64,000 nucleotides of DNA. Origin: Morchella semilibera (taxonomy: Eukaryota; Ascomycota; Pezizomycetes; Pezizales; Morchellaceae). Position 1 is the stretch's first letter; each line of letters begins with the position of its first letter. The notes beneath the pieces are model-generated. The model did no database searches. It worked only from the letters and a program-made list of their open reading frames with translations, and was not told the origin of the DNA. The DNA is taken from NCBI GenBank assembly GCA_009192285.1, contig WBVU01000009.1:310001-374000 (forward strand), in the 5' to 3' direction. Shown here piece after piece: positions 23,280 to 35,400 of the stretch. A program made the position numbers and the translations under genes.

Positions 23280-24050
23280 CTCGGCTTTGGTATATTATAT
23301 CTTCGTGAAGTTGAAGCTCGATGTCTGGATGAGATTCTTTGAGGCTGAAGAGGCTGAAGAGTAAATTAATATGTAGAACCTTACGTTTGGTATTTGTTGC
23401 GGACATAATTTATATAATCCCTCAATCGAAGATTCCATTGCATGGTCTATTATGGAATCGTAGTCTAGGGTCAGTAGCCAGTAGTTGGAATATTGCTATC
23501 AGTGTCAATGAAGGATTGGTCAATTTTCAGGTTAGTGATGTGCATGTAGCTGCAACTGGCATGGCTTGCGTCTGGTTGTACCCCCTTTGGTAAGATCGCT
23601 GTCACACGATCCCCCTCATAGACTGGATTTGTGTGCAATGTTCCGATTCAGAGGTTGTATGTACCTTTCAATAAAACAAATACTAGCCTTTCCTGATTGG
23701 CGCGTACTTGTGCGCATTTTCGCATGCTCAGAGAGGAAGTCTGATAGGTACACGTAACAATTAATATATATGACACCCTTTTTTTTTATATATATATAGA
23801 CTATTTTTAATTGAGTCTGGCTAGTAATTCATATACCTATGAAGTATTACGGATAAATGATTTCATCCCTCAATACAGTCCATCCTCAACATATGAATTT
23901 CAATCACCTATATATATTGAACTAAGTATATTTACCTACTGAGAAAAAGTAAGGGATACGGTCAAGGTAGGCCTATATCATATGTTTTATCTCTTCTAGC
24001 TCAGACCTATCGATATATCGACATAGCTAATATAATCTATCTAGTTCGCC
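23280..24050. promoter_or_regulatory. Shared divergent promoter region
   Basis: 771 bp separate the starts of the AAA ATPase (-) and the 868-residue membrane protein (+). The right part is very AT-rich (23760-24040) with ATATATATATA stretches and a T run. No specific operator is recognisable. Co-regulation is only suggested by the arrangement. Confidence 0.45.
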
Positions 24051-26657
24051 ATGACCTTCCATTCGTCAGCAACATCGCCAATCTCAGAAAGCGATTCTAG
24101 AATACAGATCCCTTTCCCAAACCCAAACCTTCCACAGCGAAATTCACAGCCTCCTGCACTCCCACCACTCGAACCCACCACCGGACTGATTTCAGGGATT
24201 ACTAGGGGTGCTAAAAAGCTCAGAGACCGCTTCAAAGATTCAATCCCCCACCAAGTGAATGTAATGAAACAGGCAACGGCGCCGGAAGGGCCCCTCAACA
24301 CCAGTGTAGATAAGGTCATGGAAGCTGTTCTCCTGCACGAGAATTTTGTGCCTCCAGTCTTAGGAATCCGACCGAGTAATCAGCCAAGTCTCGACGACCT
24401 TGAGCTTTATAATGTCACCGAAGTACAATCAAAAAAACTGTGGAGAGAAGAAGCAAAAAGGTTGGTCGATGCAGTGAATGATCCAAAAATCGAATTGCGG
24501 CTTCCTTCGCAATATTTCCAGGAAAAGAGCTCTGAAGATGGATATAACCATCTTTCTTCATTGGCCAAACGAATATATGAAGCCTCGATGATATGGCAAC
24601 AAGACAGCCAATTTCTCGTTCTAATCCACTGCAAACACCTTCATGACAGGTCAAAATTCCGCGAATCCCAAAGAGCCCTATGCCCCTACGAGATCCAAGC
24701 CATGGATAATGCGTTTAATACTGGGGCTCATGACGGGGTGGATGGCCTGACTGCCTACTTCGATCTCGTCGACTATATCACAGGTACCATTGCGAGAATG
24801 TTAGCAAAGTCTGCCCACGGAAGGTTATGGATGGACTACAACATCGCTGCCTTAGTCATGTGGACAGCGAAGGTCAAAGTGCTCTCACAGGACTTTTTGA
24901 GATTCGCTTCCCTATCATATACCAATGTTGTGACACAGCTTCCGCACTGTTTGAGGGAAACAGAAGGAGGTAGTTCTCGATTGTCCGACAAAAAAACTAA
25001 AGACCCTCAGGCCGCACCAGGGGACGAGGAGGCACCAGAGTCAGACACTCAGATTGTTAAGGACTTCTACTTTACCCGTCAACTACTATTCCGAACGAAC
25101 ATCCAGACTATGATACGGCACATACTTCTTGAGTTGATCAGCCAGAGAAATTTGACTGCAGGACGACCGATCACTTCGTATGATATCTGCTCTACCGTAT
25201 ATGAGACCGGATTTGTCGAGGGGTGCAAAACATTGCTTTTCCAAGACCGAGATGGAGAGTTCCTGGGGTCCTCTGATCCGGCTTGTCTGAATTTGGCACA
25301 TTCCGCATTTAATATAGTAAACCAGGCGGTTGGAGAAGTCAGAGGAAGGAATTCGCCCAATGAACATCAATCCAACTCGGACCAAGCATTACAGACAAAG
25401 ATTACTTGGTCCTACAAGGAAGACCTCAGGGATATTGATCAACAAAAAGGACAATCTAGGTCTCCGATAAGCCCATTCACTCAACAGGACCAGATGGATA
25501 ATAGCCGCCCTATAACGTCGGAATTCGAAAAGACGATATTCCTCAAGACAATGGAAGATGTTGTTGCAGTCATGACCCCGCTCTTATTAACAAGTCCGTT
25601 CCTTGTATCAAGTTTAAAGGATTTCATTCAAAATGTTTCTTTAACATCTTGTATGAATGCTGGTGATGTCCGCCTATACGAAGAGACCAACTATAAAGCA
25701 TTCTTCAGGGTATATACAAACGAGTTTGAGGAGAATATCGATATTATGCGTACATCCCTATCCCATGGCTTGATGACCCGCGATAAGCTCCTCTCCGGAC
25801 CCAAAATAGCAGAAATATTGCACGATACAATCCGAGATATGTCGAAAAATCCGATTGTGTCTAGGCATGGTTCAGCAAAGACACTCCAAGCCACACAAAC
25901 AGCAGCCAAAATCAGAAAACTAAACAAAATTATGGATGGTTGGATATTTGACGAAAGATCAGTGATTGTCAAGTGCGATTTTTATGTGTGGGGAATTGTA
26001 ACTGTCAGTGCAATCCTCGTTCTCGGCGGTTTGGTGATAGGTTTTACCGTCCGCGGCCGGCTGCCTGCTGTGGACCCATTCGGCATCACATCATATTGCT
26101 GGGTACTTGCGGCATTCGTAACGCTAGCTTGCAAGAGTCTTCTGGTGCAAGAATGGCCATGGAGAGACTTTTTACTTCGTCGAGTGCACTGCTGTAGTGT
26201 TAGTGAGCTTCAAACCGTCACTGGGATTCATGCACAGCTCATCATCGCAAAACTTCTTCATGACGAAAGCATCACAACTTTGAACACCAGGGGCCCATTC
26301 AACTCTACCTTTACACGCAAAACCGATGATGGATTCTCTATTGACGTTCCTCTAACCATGTGGACAATGCTCTTGAGCGGCTTAATCATGATTAGAGTTG
26401 CATCTTTGCAAGGTCCTGCACTTGTGTGTTTAGATGTAAGAAGGGGGACAAAGTATACATACATTGTGCATCAGTCTTCGAGCTCTGATCAGAACAATCT
26501 AGTTTGCTTAGAGCTTTCGCGCCTAGAAGCAGGAAAATCTAGCTCCTTTCAACAACCAACAGATAAGCTCAAGCTCCCGTTGCCGTTGAAGAATGCCAAG
26601 TTGAAGTGGAACAGGGTGTTGGGATTATACGATAACCGTGATGCCGAGTTTATATGA
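24051..26657 (+). CDS. Large fungal membrane protein of unknown function (868 aa)
   Basis: A single uninterrupted exon of 868 codons starting GCCATGACC. The N-terminal 60 residues are Pro/Ser-rich. Residues about 80-640 are soluble and helical with no catalytic motif I recognise. A polar low-complexity part lies around residues 435-485. The C-terminal third has hydrophobic segments near residues 645-668 (VTVSAILVLGGLVIGFTV), 678-700 (CWVLAAFVTLACKSLL) and 766-785 (MWTMLLSGLIMIRVASL), with the pattern EWPWRDFLLRR between them. This WPWRDFL-type block recurs in uncharacterised Pezizomycotina proteins as I remember them. Lack of introns contrasts with its neighbours. It diverges from the AAA ATPase, which may or may not be functional. 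Certain as a gene, unknown in role. Confidence 0.85.
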   Translation: MTFHSSATSPISESDSRIQIPFPNPNLPQRNSQPPALPPLEPTTGLISGITRGAKKLRDRFKDSIPHQVNVMKQATAPEGPLNTSVDKVMEAVLLHENFVPPVLGIRPSNQPSLDDLELYNVTEVQSKKLWREEAKRLVDAVNDPKIELRLPSQYFQEKSSEDGYNHLSSLAKRIYEASMIWQQDSQFLVLIHCKHLHDRSKFRESQRALCPYEIQAMDNAFNTGAHDGVDGLTAYFDLVDYITGTIARMLAKSAHGRLWMDYNIAALVMWTAKVKVLSQDFLRFASLSYTNVVTQLPHCLRETEGGSSRLSDKKTKDPQAAPGDEEAPESDTQIVKDFYFTRQLLFRTNIQTMIRHILLELISQRNLTAGRPITSYDICSTVYETGFVEGCKTLLFQDRDGEFLGSSDPACLNLAHSAFNIVNQAVGEVRGRNSPNEHQSNSDQALQTKITWSYKEDLRDIDQQKGQSRSPISPFTQQDQMDNSRPITSEFEKTIFLKTMEDVVAVMTPLLLTSPFLVSSLKDFIQNVSLTSCMNAGDVRLYEETNYKAFFRVYTNEFEENIDIMRTSLSHGLMTRDKLLSGPKIAEILHDTIRDMSKNPIVSRHGSAKTLQATQTAAKIRKLNKIMDGWIFDERSVIVKCDFYVWGIVTVSAILVLGGLVIGFTVRGRLPAVDPFGITSYCWVLAAFVTLACKSLLVQEWPWRDFLLRRVHCCSVSELQTVTGIHAQLIIAKLLHDESITTLNTRGPFNSTFTRKTDDGFSIDVPLTMWTMLLSGLIMIRVASLQGPALVCLDVRRGTKYTYIVHQSSSSDQNNLVCLELSRLEAGKSSSFQQPTDKLKLPLPLKNAKLKWNRVLGLYDNRDAEFI

Positions 26658-27930
26658 GCAAAAAGACCGGGTAACACACCCCTCTCTATACCCATCCCGC
26701 GAGTCTCTTTTCTAACGATTATTTTAGGTTACCAAGGCATATATATGGCACCATCATGATCGAGAAAACAACCCCTTCCTATGTCAAGCACTGCGCCCAA
26801 GGAGATCTTGAACTACCATTGATTTCTACTATATTAGTCTATTCTATGGTTTTCATCCCTTGTATCCTATATATAAAATTTTATACAATGCCTTTACATA
26901 ATTATCTTATCCCGAATATGGGCACTTTCTGAGATATCAGTCACTAAAGGGTAGAAGAGACCGGCCTCTTCCAACGGAACCCTTCAGTACTTAGACAAAA
27001 TAAAATCCCTTTAATTAATCAATCTCCCCCAATTGCAATAATCTCTTTAGTCACCGAAAATCACTCGTCTTATTAATGACTCAAACAGGTTAGCGTACCT
27101 CTAGGAAATGTGAAGGGGTATAATCACGCACGAATTTGTTCTCAATAGGGAATAGGCCCGGTCTAACTGATGAATCTTTATATCAAATAATAGGTGGTTT
27201 TGCTAATACCTAACCCTAAGCGGCCCGGTCTTCTTACCATCGAATCGAATGGAGCGGAGGCAAACGAGTGAACAACTTCTGGGGAAATCGAGACAGGGAT
27301 CCAGGGGAGGCTAGAGATAAGAGATATATACCCGAGAAAACATGTGGTCCGGGGGACGAAAGGGGGTCGGCCTCCAACACCCAAGATCCCTAAACAAATG
27401 CATACCCCCCGAAAGAAAATAAGTAGGGAATACCGGGAGTGCCCAAGTTTTATTTGAAAGGTTTAGCAAAGTTGCGAATGCGTAAGACCAGATGATTTAT
27501 GCTTATCCAATCTTAATAACTTAGAATCGGCCTGATCACGATCTTATACTCGCAGGTCGTTTAGTGATCCTCGATAATATAATGAGACACTTTACGGTTG
27601 GGAGAGACGAGCAGATCTCTCGGAATCCGGACATTACTACACATATTGTTATAGACTATTGTATATCTCTGATCAAGTAACCCGTTCTAGGCCTATACAC
27701 ATTGTACTTGATGTGGCCTGTTCTCTACTTGTCGTTATAAGATTCCCTTACTCGTTTATTTGTCAGTACTACAATTGCAACACCAGTTGATATCCGATAT
27801 CATGTTTCATCCCAATATTAAACGATACCTCCCATTTTAATATAAATTTGATCAGACGTTCTCACCTGACTTCTAAATACGGATCGGGGTATATGCTAGT
27901 GAAAATCTAATTATTCGTGGATTAAACAAC

Positions 27931-27993
27931 AACAACAAATTCGGATACGATTACTGATGTAAACAAAAAAAAAAAAAAAAAAACAACAAATTC
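27931..27993 (+). mobile_element. Tiny poly-A insertion with 12-bp direct repeats
   Basis: AACAACAAATTC occurs at 27931-27942 and again at 27982-27993. Between them are 39 bp: about 21 bp of unique sequence, then an A tract of about 17. This is the layout of a short, 5'-truncated target-primed retro-insertion of a polyadenylated RNA. Replication slippage between AAC repeats is an alternative. Confidence 0.45.
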
Positions 27994-28604
27994 ATTATTC
28001 TGTTGGTTACTCACGAGTGACACCTCATGACCTCGCCACTATCTCACTGCATAACCCCCCGGGTCGGCCCTCTCTCACAATGTACCACACCTCAACAAAG
28101 TTACCAGCCCTCACACCCCTCCCCCGGCGATGCAGAGACCCGCCGACACGACCCTTTTTACTGATTTCTGAGCATGTGCGCACAGACACTGGGGGGGGGG
28201 GGGGGATCGCAAAAGAAAAAAAGATAATTCATTTATTTTTTCTTCCTGCTCCTGCATAGACGTACACGCGCATATACTACATGTGTATCCCGGTAACCAA
28301 ATTAAAGTAAACTAGCAGTTGGTGTCGGTTGTCGTTGGGCTGTGCTGGAGTACATACATACCGGCAAACCGAGATTTTGGTTGGCCGGCGAAGTGCTCTA
28401 ATTATACTATGTAGTAGAGCACGCAGACATAAATTCGACCCTCTACCTACTACTTAGGTCTTCCGGTGGAACAATGGCTGGGGAAGCATCAGCGACTCGA
28501 CGGAATTAACCCTATAGTTTTTAATAATTCCCCCCCCCCCCGCATGATGCGATGCAATGGTAACGGTGGTTCGGAGGTTGAGGAGTAGTGGGAGAATTAG
28601 AAGC

Positions 28605-28638
28605 AGGTGGTGGTGGTGGTGGTGGTGGTGGTGGTGGG
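28605..28638. repeat. Trinucleotide microsatellite (GGT)n
   Basis: About eleven GGT units, giving a poly-His frame on the minus strand. Confidence 0.85.
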
Positions 28639-29319
28639 GCAGGATCGAAGTGGGATATATATGTACATCTCGATAACTTACTAACCGCAAATCAAAACAG
28701 AATCTGCACTTTGCCCCGGTGGGAGTAAGGTACCCTTCCACACTTCATATTGATATTCACTTTTTGTCGCCGGATGATCCCGCACACCTTATGTCCGCTC
28801 GTATACTGCCGGGAGCACGGGATGGGTACAGCATATTTTATGCAGCTTGCATGCTAATTAGACTGGTTAGATTGCTAGTAGATATCAATGATCATTGGGT
28901 TAGTTCCGCCCGCTGGTCTAGAGTACACATCCCTTCTCTGTTGTGGTATGCGCCGAATGGTACTTACATTTCCCCCTGATTTTAGAAGATCACACGTCGT
29001 GTATATCCGGACGATCTCCAGGGGGGAGGTGAAAGGAGACAGGTATTACTACATACTCAGCCAGTACTCAACTCAATGCACCTCGAAAAAAAAAAAACTA
29101 CCAATAAAACTATGATTTAGAGAAACACGGAATAAGTGAACCTTGGTTAGCTTCTAGTCTGATTTCATAGGAATACAAACGTGGGGGATTTGTTTTCTTA
29201 TTTAGGGTTATTGTGGCATGCCATTTGTAATTCATGTATCCCGTCACGCTGAGTTTTAAGGTATTCTATTTCAAGGATTGAGTACTAGATACCACAATGA
29301 GCAAGTGACATAAGTATTA

Positions 29320-29435
29320 GGCGCTTTGCGCAAATGGAGCCAGCTCTATTTTCTAGTAAACTGATTGATGCCGATCCCATAGCCTGCCAATCAGACAATT
29401 GAAATATAGAGCTGGCTCCATTTGCGCAAAGCCTC
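29320..29435. mobile_element. MITE, 116 bp, TA target site (Tc1/mariner-like)
   Basis: Terminal inverted repeats of 30 bp match at 28 positions (left end GGCGCTTTGCGC, right end reads GAGGCTTTGCGC on the opposite strand), and TA lies immediately outside each end (29318-29319 and 29436-29437). The interior is about 56 bp and non-coding. Size, TIRs and TA duplication fit a non-autonomous Tc1/mariner derivative. The TIRs bear no visible likeness to the Tc1 element at 56.4 kb. Confidence 0.8.
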
Positions 29436-31691
29436 TAACTGTGACGAAAAATTGGCCAGGGATTACCTCCTTCACGATTGGTTGAAGGGCGTAGATCAGG
29501 TCTGCTTATAGTAATTTTGATCTCATACGCATAGCCAACCTTTTCGAGTAGCGGCGGGATTCCTATGCAGTCCATTATTATCCCTATTATACCCTTTTCA
29601 GGACCAAACCCCGCAACGCCCCCCTCCACAATGGAGCGCCTATGTGTGCAAAAATGAAATACTTGGCAAGTATATACCTATATCTTTGAGGAGAGATTTA
29701 GCAATCCCCTCCATAAGGTACTTATCCAGACATCCAAAATCCCCCACACATCCAGTACTTACAACTTACATAGAGTACATGTAGGTACTGTCACTCCTAG
29801 CTACTACATCTAGTCACCATACACCACATACACTACTTCCTGTCGACCGACCCCCCCACGCTCAAAGCCAGGTTCATGATACACACGGCAGTTACCGCCA
29901 ATATCAGCCGGATTTTCAAATCATAGGACTAACAGTTGATGCTAGCCCATGTTCCCTTGTTCCGTGATATCCCTTATATTCGCGAAAGCAGAGATCATAA
30001 ACACCTTAGCACTGTCGGCAGTTCATTTAAGCTTAGGCTAACCTGCCTGTGATCTAGACATCCGTGGCTGCGTGCACTGTTCTAGAGTGCACTCTTTCCA
30101 TATCAGCGGATAGGATATAACTGTATATATATTTAGGCATACAATACATATAAACTGTATGATCTTTTCCCGTATTTATATCATTTCCGTTATGCTTATT
30201 ATTAACATACCCCCAAGTGGTAATGGTCTAGTCCATTGATCTACCAGAAATAAAGGTACGGGCCAAATATACGCAGTCAATGCCGACCCCCTATAATAGA
30301 GGAACCAAGTTTGTATGGAAGATCTATTATTTGATAAGGGGATCTGTTAGTAAAGCCACACAAAACTTTCCTCTTCTTGGGGGGCCAGCACTCTATATGC
30401 AGGTCCAGTCCAGTCCGGTCCGATCCCAAAGATCTAGACGTTACAGAACAAGCCAATGTCCTGTACCATACTCCCATACTACATATGCACACCATCCCGC
30501 ACATCCCGCGCCTCTTATGCAAACGCTAGAAACCAGAGCGAGTACTACATACCTACTTTGTAGGCGGAGACTCTCCCGGAAACCCTGAGGATGTTACATG
30601 TACGTCCCCCCGCCTACCCGGGCATGTGCATACATACATGCGTAAGCAAGGAAAAATCCAGTTAATAGGGTAAGTACTCTACAGACCTGGTTATAGATCA
30701 GACATACCTACCTGCTCATATATAGGCAACTAATTATAAGCTGGCACGGGTGAAAGTAGGCAGGAATAGTAGGAAACTCCCGTCTAGTATCTAATTGGCC
30801 CATGTACGTAACGAGTATTATATGCGCGGCCGGATGGGATGTTGGTCTGTGGTACCTACATCGTGATTGTGGTATATAATGTGGTGGTCGTCTTATGAGT
30901 GAAGTAGGCAACGCGGAATATTCTCCTATATATATATAATGAGGGATTGTGATTGCGGGACTGACTGTTATCGTGGCAGGTTGTTTTGGAATTGTGGCCT
31001 GCTGGGAATCATTTGTAGGATCGTAGGTAGAGAGAAATGCTCGTTCGATCGTACACATCAGCATTACATGTAGGTACCATATAAGTACCTACCAGAGTAC
31101 ACTCTCCAAGATAGTGTACATATAATAACCTAAACACAGGTGAGTATGGCTAATACCCGGAGGAGTGTGGTGCGTCTTACCTAGTATCAAGCGATAGAAT
31201 CAACTGTGCTTCATTGATTGGCCTTGTTCCAGCAGAAATAATTCGGGACATACATACATACCTAACTAGCTAGGCTGCAGACTTCATTCAACATGCAGCC
31301 ACCGAGCTTGATAGTTACCAAATCCAGCTACCAGCTACATACATGTATGTATATCTACCGCCACAGCAGCAGCAGTAACAATAACAATTAGGCAGATCTG
31401 CAAATACCAGCAAGTAGAGCGCCAGAGCTCTTAGTACCACGGTTCACCTTTTCTACCCCACCTGCAGCTGCCCGTGATGTCCAGACAATGACAAGGCATA
31501 CATGTACATACATCATACGTCCAAGCAAACGCCGCGCCTACCAAGAGAGAATGAGGGGTAATAATAATAATAACCAACCTTCTTCATAAAGCTCGTGAGT
31601 AACCGTATAACCAACCCTTTGGTTCAGGAGCTGTTGTTAAATCAGGACACCAAGAAAGAAAAGAGAAGGGAAGGAAAAAAAAATACCCACC

Positions 31692-32404
31692 ATGGCAGAA
31701 CCCGATGTCAAAACTACAGGAGCCTTCATCCGGTCCTATAACCACGATACTGACTTCTCGGCAGTCGTAGAGATTGTACCTCACCCCCCCCCCCCCCCAC
31801 CCCACTCTCTATATATCGTTACATCTACTTTACATACTGCCATCTTCGTGGCGGTTAGCTAACTAAACCGCAGTGCAAAGCCACCGCTGACCCCTCATAC
31901 GCCCCCGCTCTCGAGCTAGTGCCCTACATCTACGCAATCCCCTACATCCGCCTCTGCCCAGAAAGCGCCTTCATCCTCGACGACGGCGCTGGCACCCCCG
32001 TTGGGTACATCATCGGCACGCCCAACACGCGAACCTTCGTGCACCTCTACCGAGACATTTACCTCCCGTCCACATCGCTACCAGAGCCAACTACCACCCC
32101 GCCCACCCCGCTACGCAAGGAGCTCGAAGATCAGTACAGAAAGCCCGAGGGCATGATCCGCGATGACATCGTCGACGAGTTCCCGGCACACCTGCATATC
32201 GACATCCTACCATCGCATCAGCGACATGGATGGGGCGGGCAGCTGATGGGGCGCTTTTTGGGGGCGCTGAAGGAGAGCGGTGTCAAGGGCGTGCATTTGG
32301 CTGTTGGGAAGGACAATGTGGGCGCCGTGAGGTTCTACGAGAGGTGTGGGTTTGTGGAGAGGAGGGTCGAGGAGGGCGCGAGGTGGATGGTGAAGGGGCT
32401 GTGA
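31692..32404 (+). CDS. GNAT-family N-acetyltransferase
   Basis: Probably transfers acetyl from acetyl-CoA to an amine substrate that cannot be named from sequence. Two exons, 31692-31775 and 31874-32404, give 204 residues; the start context is CACCATGGC, a good match to Kozak. The GNAT core is clear: HLHIDILPSHQRHGWGGQLM holds motif A (R/Q-x-x-G-x-G/A) at residues about 135-155, and VGKDNVGAVRFYERCGFVER is motif B near the C-terminus. AGTPVGYIIGTPNTR supplies the preceding beta strands. The layout resembles the acetyltransferase-like domain found beside O-GlcNAcase in animals and stand-alone in fungi, from memory. The intron is GTACCT...CGCAG with CTAAC; a 15-C run begins eight bases into it. 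Codon use in exon 2 is GC-rich. Confidence 0.85.
31784..31798 (+). repeat. 15-C homopolymer inside the GNAT intron
   Basis: Begins eight bases after the intron's first G (31776). It may hinder polymerase or sequencing and could affect splice-donor use. Confidence 0.8.
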
Positions 32405-35400
32405 TTTGGATTTTTGGGGTCGTGTTTCAGGTTGTTACAAGTGGTTAGGATACTCTAGGTAAGTGGGGAGTAGTTAGAATAGTTAGACTGTTAGTAGAGT
32501 GGAGAGGGGTCAGTAGGGGCTCGCCGTGCCCTCACTGGTCGGGGGCGTAGGGCGCCGATATCAGGAGATATGAGGATATCAATTACTTGAATGAATTCTA
32601 ACCAACCACCCAATTGACCAAAATTAAAACCTGCAAAGAAAGAAGAAAAGAAAAAAACCATTCCATCTCTCGCCTCATCAGATGAGATGAGCAGTTCGCA
32701 CCACTAGATATCCTTATCTACAGACAGCCCCCACCACAGACTAACTAAGTAGCTACTAGTACTTTAGAGGGAGTAAGTAATTACTCTAATTGCACCCCCC
32801 CCAGGCCTATCAAATCAAGTTGTCCCACCGCAAGCGGTATGAAACAACGGCACTGACTGTCTGTCGCTTAGGTGCGTGACATGAAGAACTTCCCATCCCG
32901 CTGCCTACGTGACTGACCGATAATCCCGCTTTTTTCTTGGGGGAGAGGGGAAGGTGGGAAGTGGGAAGTGAACGGGTGCACGTGCGTGCGTGCCAAAGGG
33001 TCCAATGGCAAATTCCAAGGGGCCGTTTCGAGATGTCGAAATCTCGGAGACGGAGAACCGTGTTCTTGGGTTAGTTAGAGGTTTCTTTTTCTTTTTTTCT
33101 GTCCTTGAATAGAGTATCTAGGTATTTCTACGGGTAGAGTAATGTAGGTCATGTACTCATGTACTCTACTCGGTACATACATGTAGGTATCTACATGTAG
33201 GTAGACTAAGGTACATGTAGGTACATTGGGCGCTTGTTGGGAAGGGAGGGAGGGGGGGGGGATGTCACGATATGGCGACGGGAATCGAAAACACAACAAA
33301 CGCAAACGCCCACCATAACTCAGCTGAAAAAAAGACCCTTGGACCGCAAATTGGCAATTGTCTACACTCGCTACCCCGCAATTGTAACAACAAACGGGAG
33401 AAGTAGCCCGCTGGATGGACGAAGAGAGGCATCGTGATCACACGTCATATCGTGCTGGGGATTGGGTAGGTACCTAGCTGGTAGGTACCGTCAACGCCCT
33501 GAATTCCTTTCCTCCCCTTTTGCAACGTAGCCGCGTACCACGGTGGTGGTACTTACCTGAGACCCCCCCCCCCCCCCACCCCCTTAACAAACCACCTTAT
33601 GAGGTCATCAGAAAAAAAGAAAAAGAGAGAGAGGGAGAGAATAGCATCGGAAGCAAAAGAAAAGAGGTGACAATTGGTGGCGCTGCAAGTGAAGTGCGTG
33701 CGTAAATTTCCCGAACCTACATGCTGCAGCAGCCAGAAAGAGCTCGGGGGAGGTTGGGTAGGGTTGGTAGGTGGGCAAAAGTAAAGTAAAATGTCACCAT
33801 CACCTCCACGAACGACGACAAGGCGGCGGGGGACGGGAATGGTGAGATATTACATGTAGAGTATGGTTTTTTTTTTAGGTTTTTGTTTTGCGCGTAGAAT
33901 TCTAGTTAGAACCATAGTTTATGATACGACGGAAAACAGAAATGCTTATTGCCGTACTATTACTACACATTCTCGCCGCCGGCTATCAAGTGACCGGTCC
34001 CAGCTAGTCCAGCTGAGGGGGTGCAAGAAAAAGTTATTTTCAAACAAGTAGGAAAAAGTAATAGAAACTTACATAGGAAGTATGTATTGATGTCTTGTCA
34101 CGGTAAAATGGTACCACCGGTAAACCCAGGGCTTACCTGCCGTATGGTAGGAAGATACCGATCTGGGAATCCCTATATTATTACAATGCCCTATTTGAGC
34201 CTCGTTCTAACCAATAACTAATATTTGATGGCTTGTACGTGCCTCACTCAGTCGAGTAAAATGTAGGGTCCCTACCAAGCATGAGCCGCAGAGGCACCGA
34301 AACGGTGAGAGAAAAAAGCACTGTACTTCCGAAATAGGTTGATTTCAACGATGATGAGATGATGATGACCGGCCGCCGGCCCTGCGTATGTGCGGCGGAC
34401 CTCAATCCTAGCAGCCGTCTGTTCGCCGATATATTGTTCCTCGGTGCATGGGGAATAATAATAAGGCGGGCATATGTATTATTTATCGATGATGGGAACT
34501 TTCTCGTACGTCATAACACTTCTGCGTTGCATTAATACGCATAGCGTTTCTTCTGCGTGTGGACTGTAGAGAAGCGTTTCATTCTCCCCGTCGTACACGG
34601 TTCAGGTAAACAGATCCCAAATAAATTCTGTAGGTACCTAGATATGGTGTAATCTATATCTCTGTAAGTGAAAGGGCAGAATTTTTTTTTTTTTTTCAGG
34701 TGAGGGGAGCGATTATACGAATAGATATTCACAACAGCTTCCTGTAGGGACGAAGGGGAGTCTGGGATAATGCCATGTGGGGTAGAGCTTATTCCCTCAA
34801 AAGCTGTCCGGAGAGCCGACTTTCGCGACCGTTTCTTTATGCGGAGGATTTTTTGTTTCCATGCGGTGTTTACACCCCATTTTCGGAAGCCTCCCCCGCC
34901 CGATCTGGGAATAAGGATGCCCCATCAAGGGACCCTTTGTAGATCTTCCCCTTCGAAGGTGGCTGCAGTCTTGTGTAGCCAAGCCATCATAACCATGCAT
35001 CGCATAAATCGAGGATGTGTGGAGCTGCACAGAGAGCACAGGCCTTCAAGCTTGCTCTGTCTTTTTTTCCGTAGAAAATGATAATGATTTGGGCGTAAGC
35101 TGTAGGATTCCTTTCACCCCGCTTTTGGATTTGATTGATTGACTGTAGTAGCTCACGATAACTCTGTGGCCTTTTTTTCCCCCACCATTTGTTTGTTTTG
35201 TGGGGTTGTTTTTATACAAAAACTCATATTTTATATTTACGTTAACTCCAAAAGCCGTCGTTGTCACACTCGGTCCCATCTCGGCATTTTTGCAAAGAAA
35301 AAAAAAAAAAAAAGAAGTGAAAGGAAACTACTTCCTTGCTGCCGGTGAGGGATAGAATTGAATTCGAGAAACTGCGAAAGGCGAAACTCAGTCTTTCTTT

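Larger units (their letters stand above)
26658..31691. other. Intergenic spacer with small mobile-element traces
   Basis: Five kilobases without a supportable gene. It contains an apparent poly-A insertion with direct repeats (27931-27993), C/G runs (28191-28205, 28530-28541), a GGT microsatellite (28605-28638), a TA-flanked MITE (29320-29435) and many TACATGTA/GTAGGTAC motifs. The last 100 bp are the leader of the GNAT gene. Confidence 0.55.

Noticed and set aside
34770-35081. Overlapping plus and minus frames in the cdc24 upstream region
   Set aside because: Each is the other's shadow and neither resembles a protein family.
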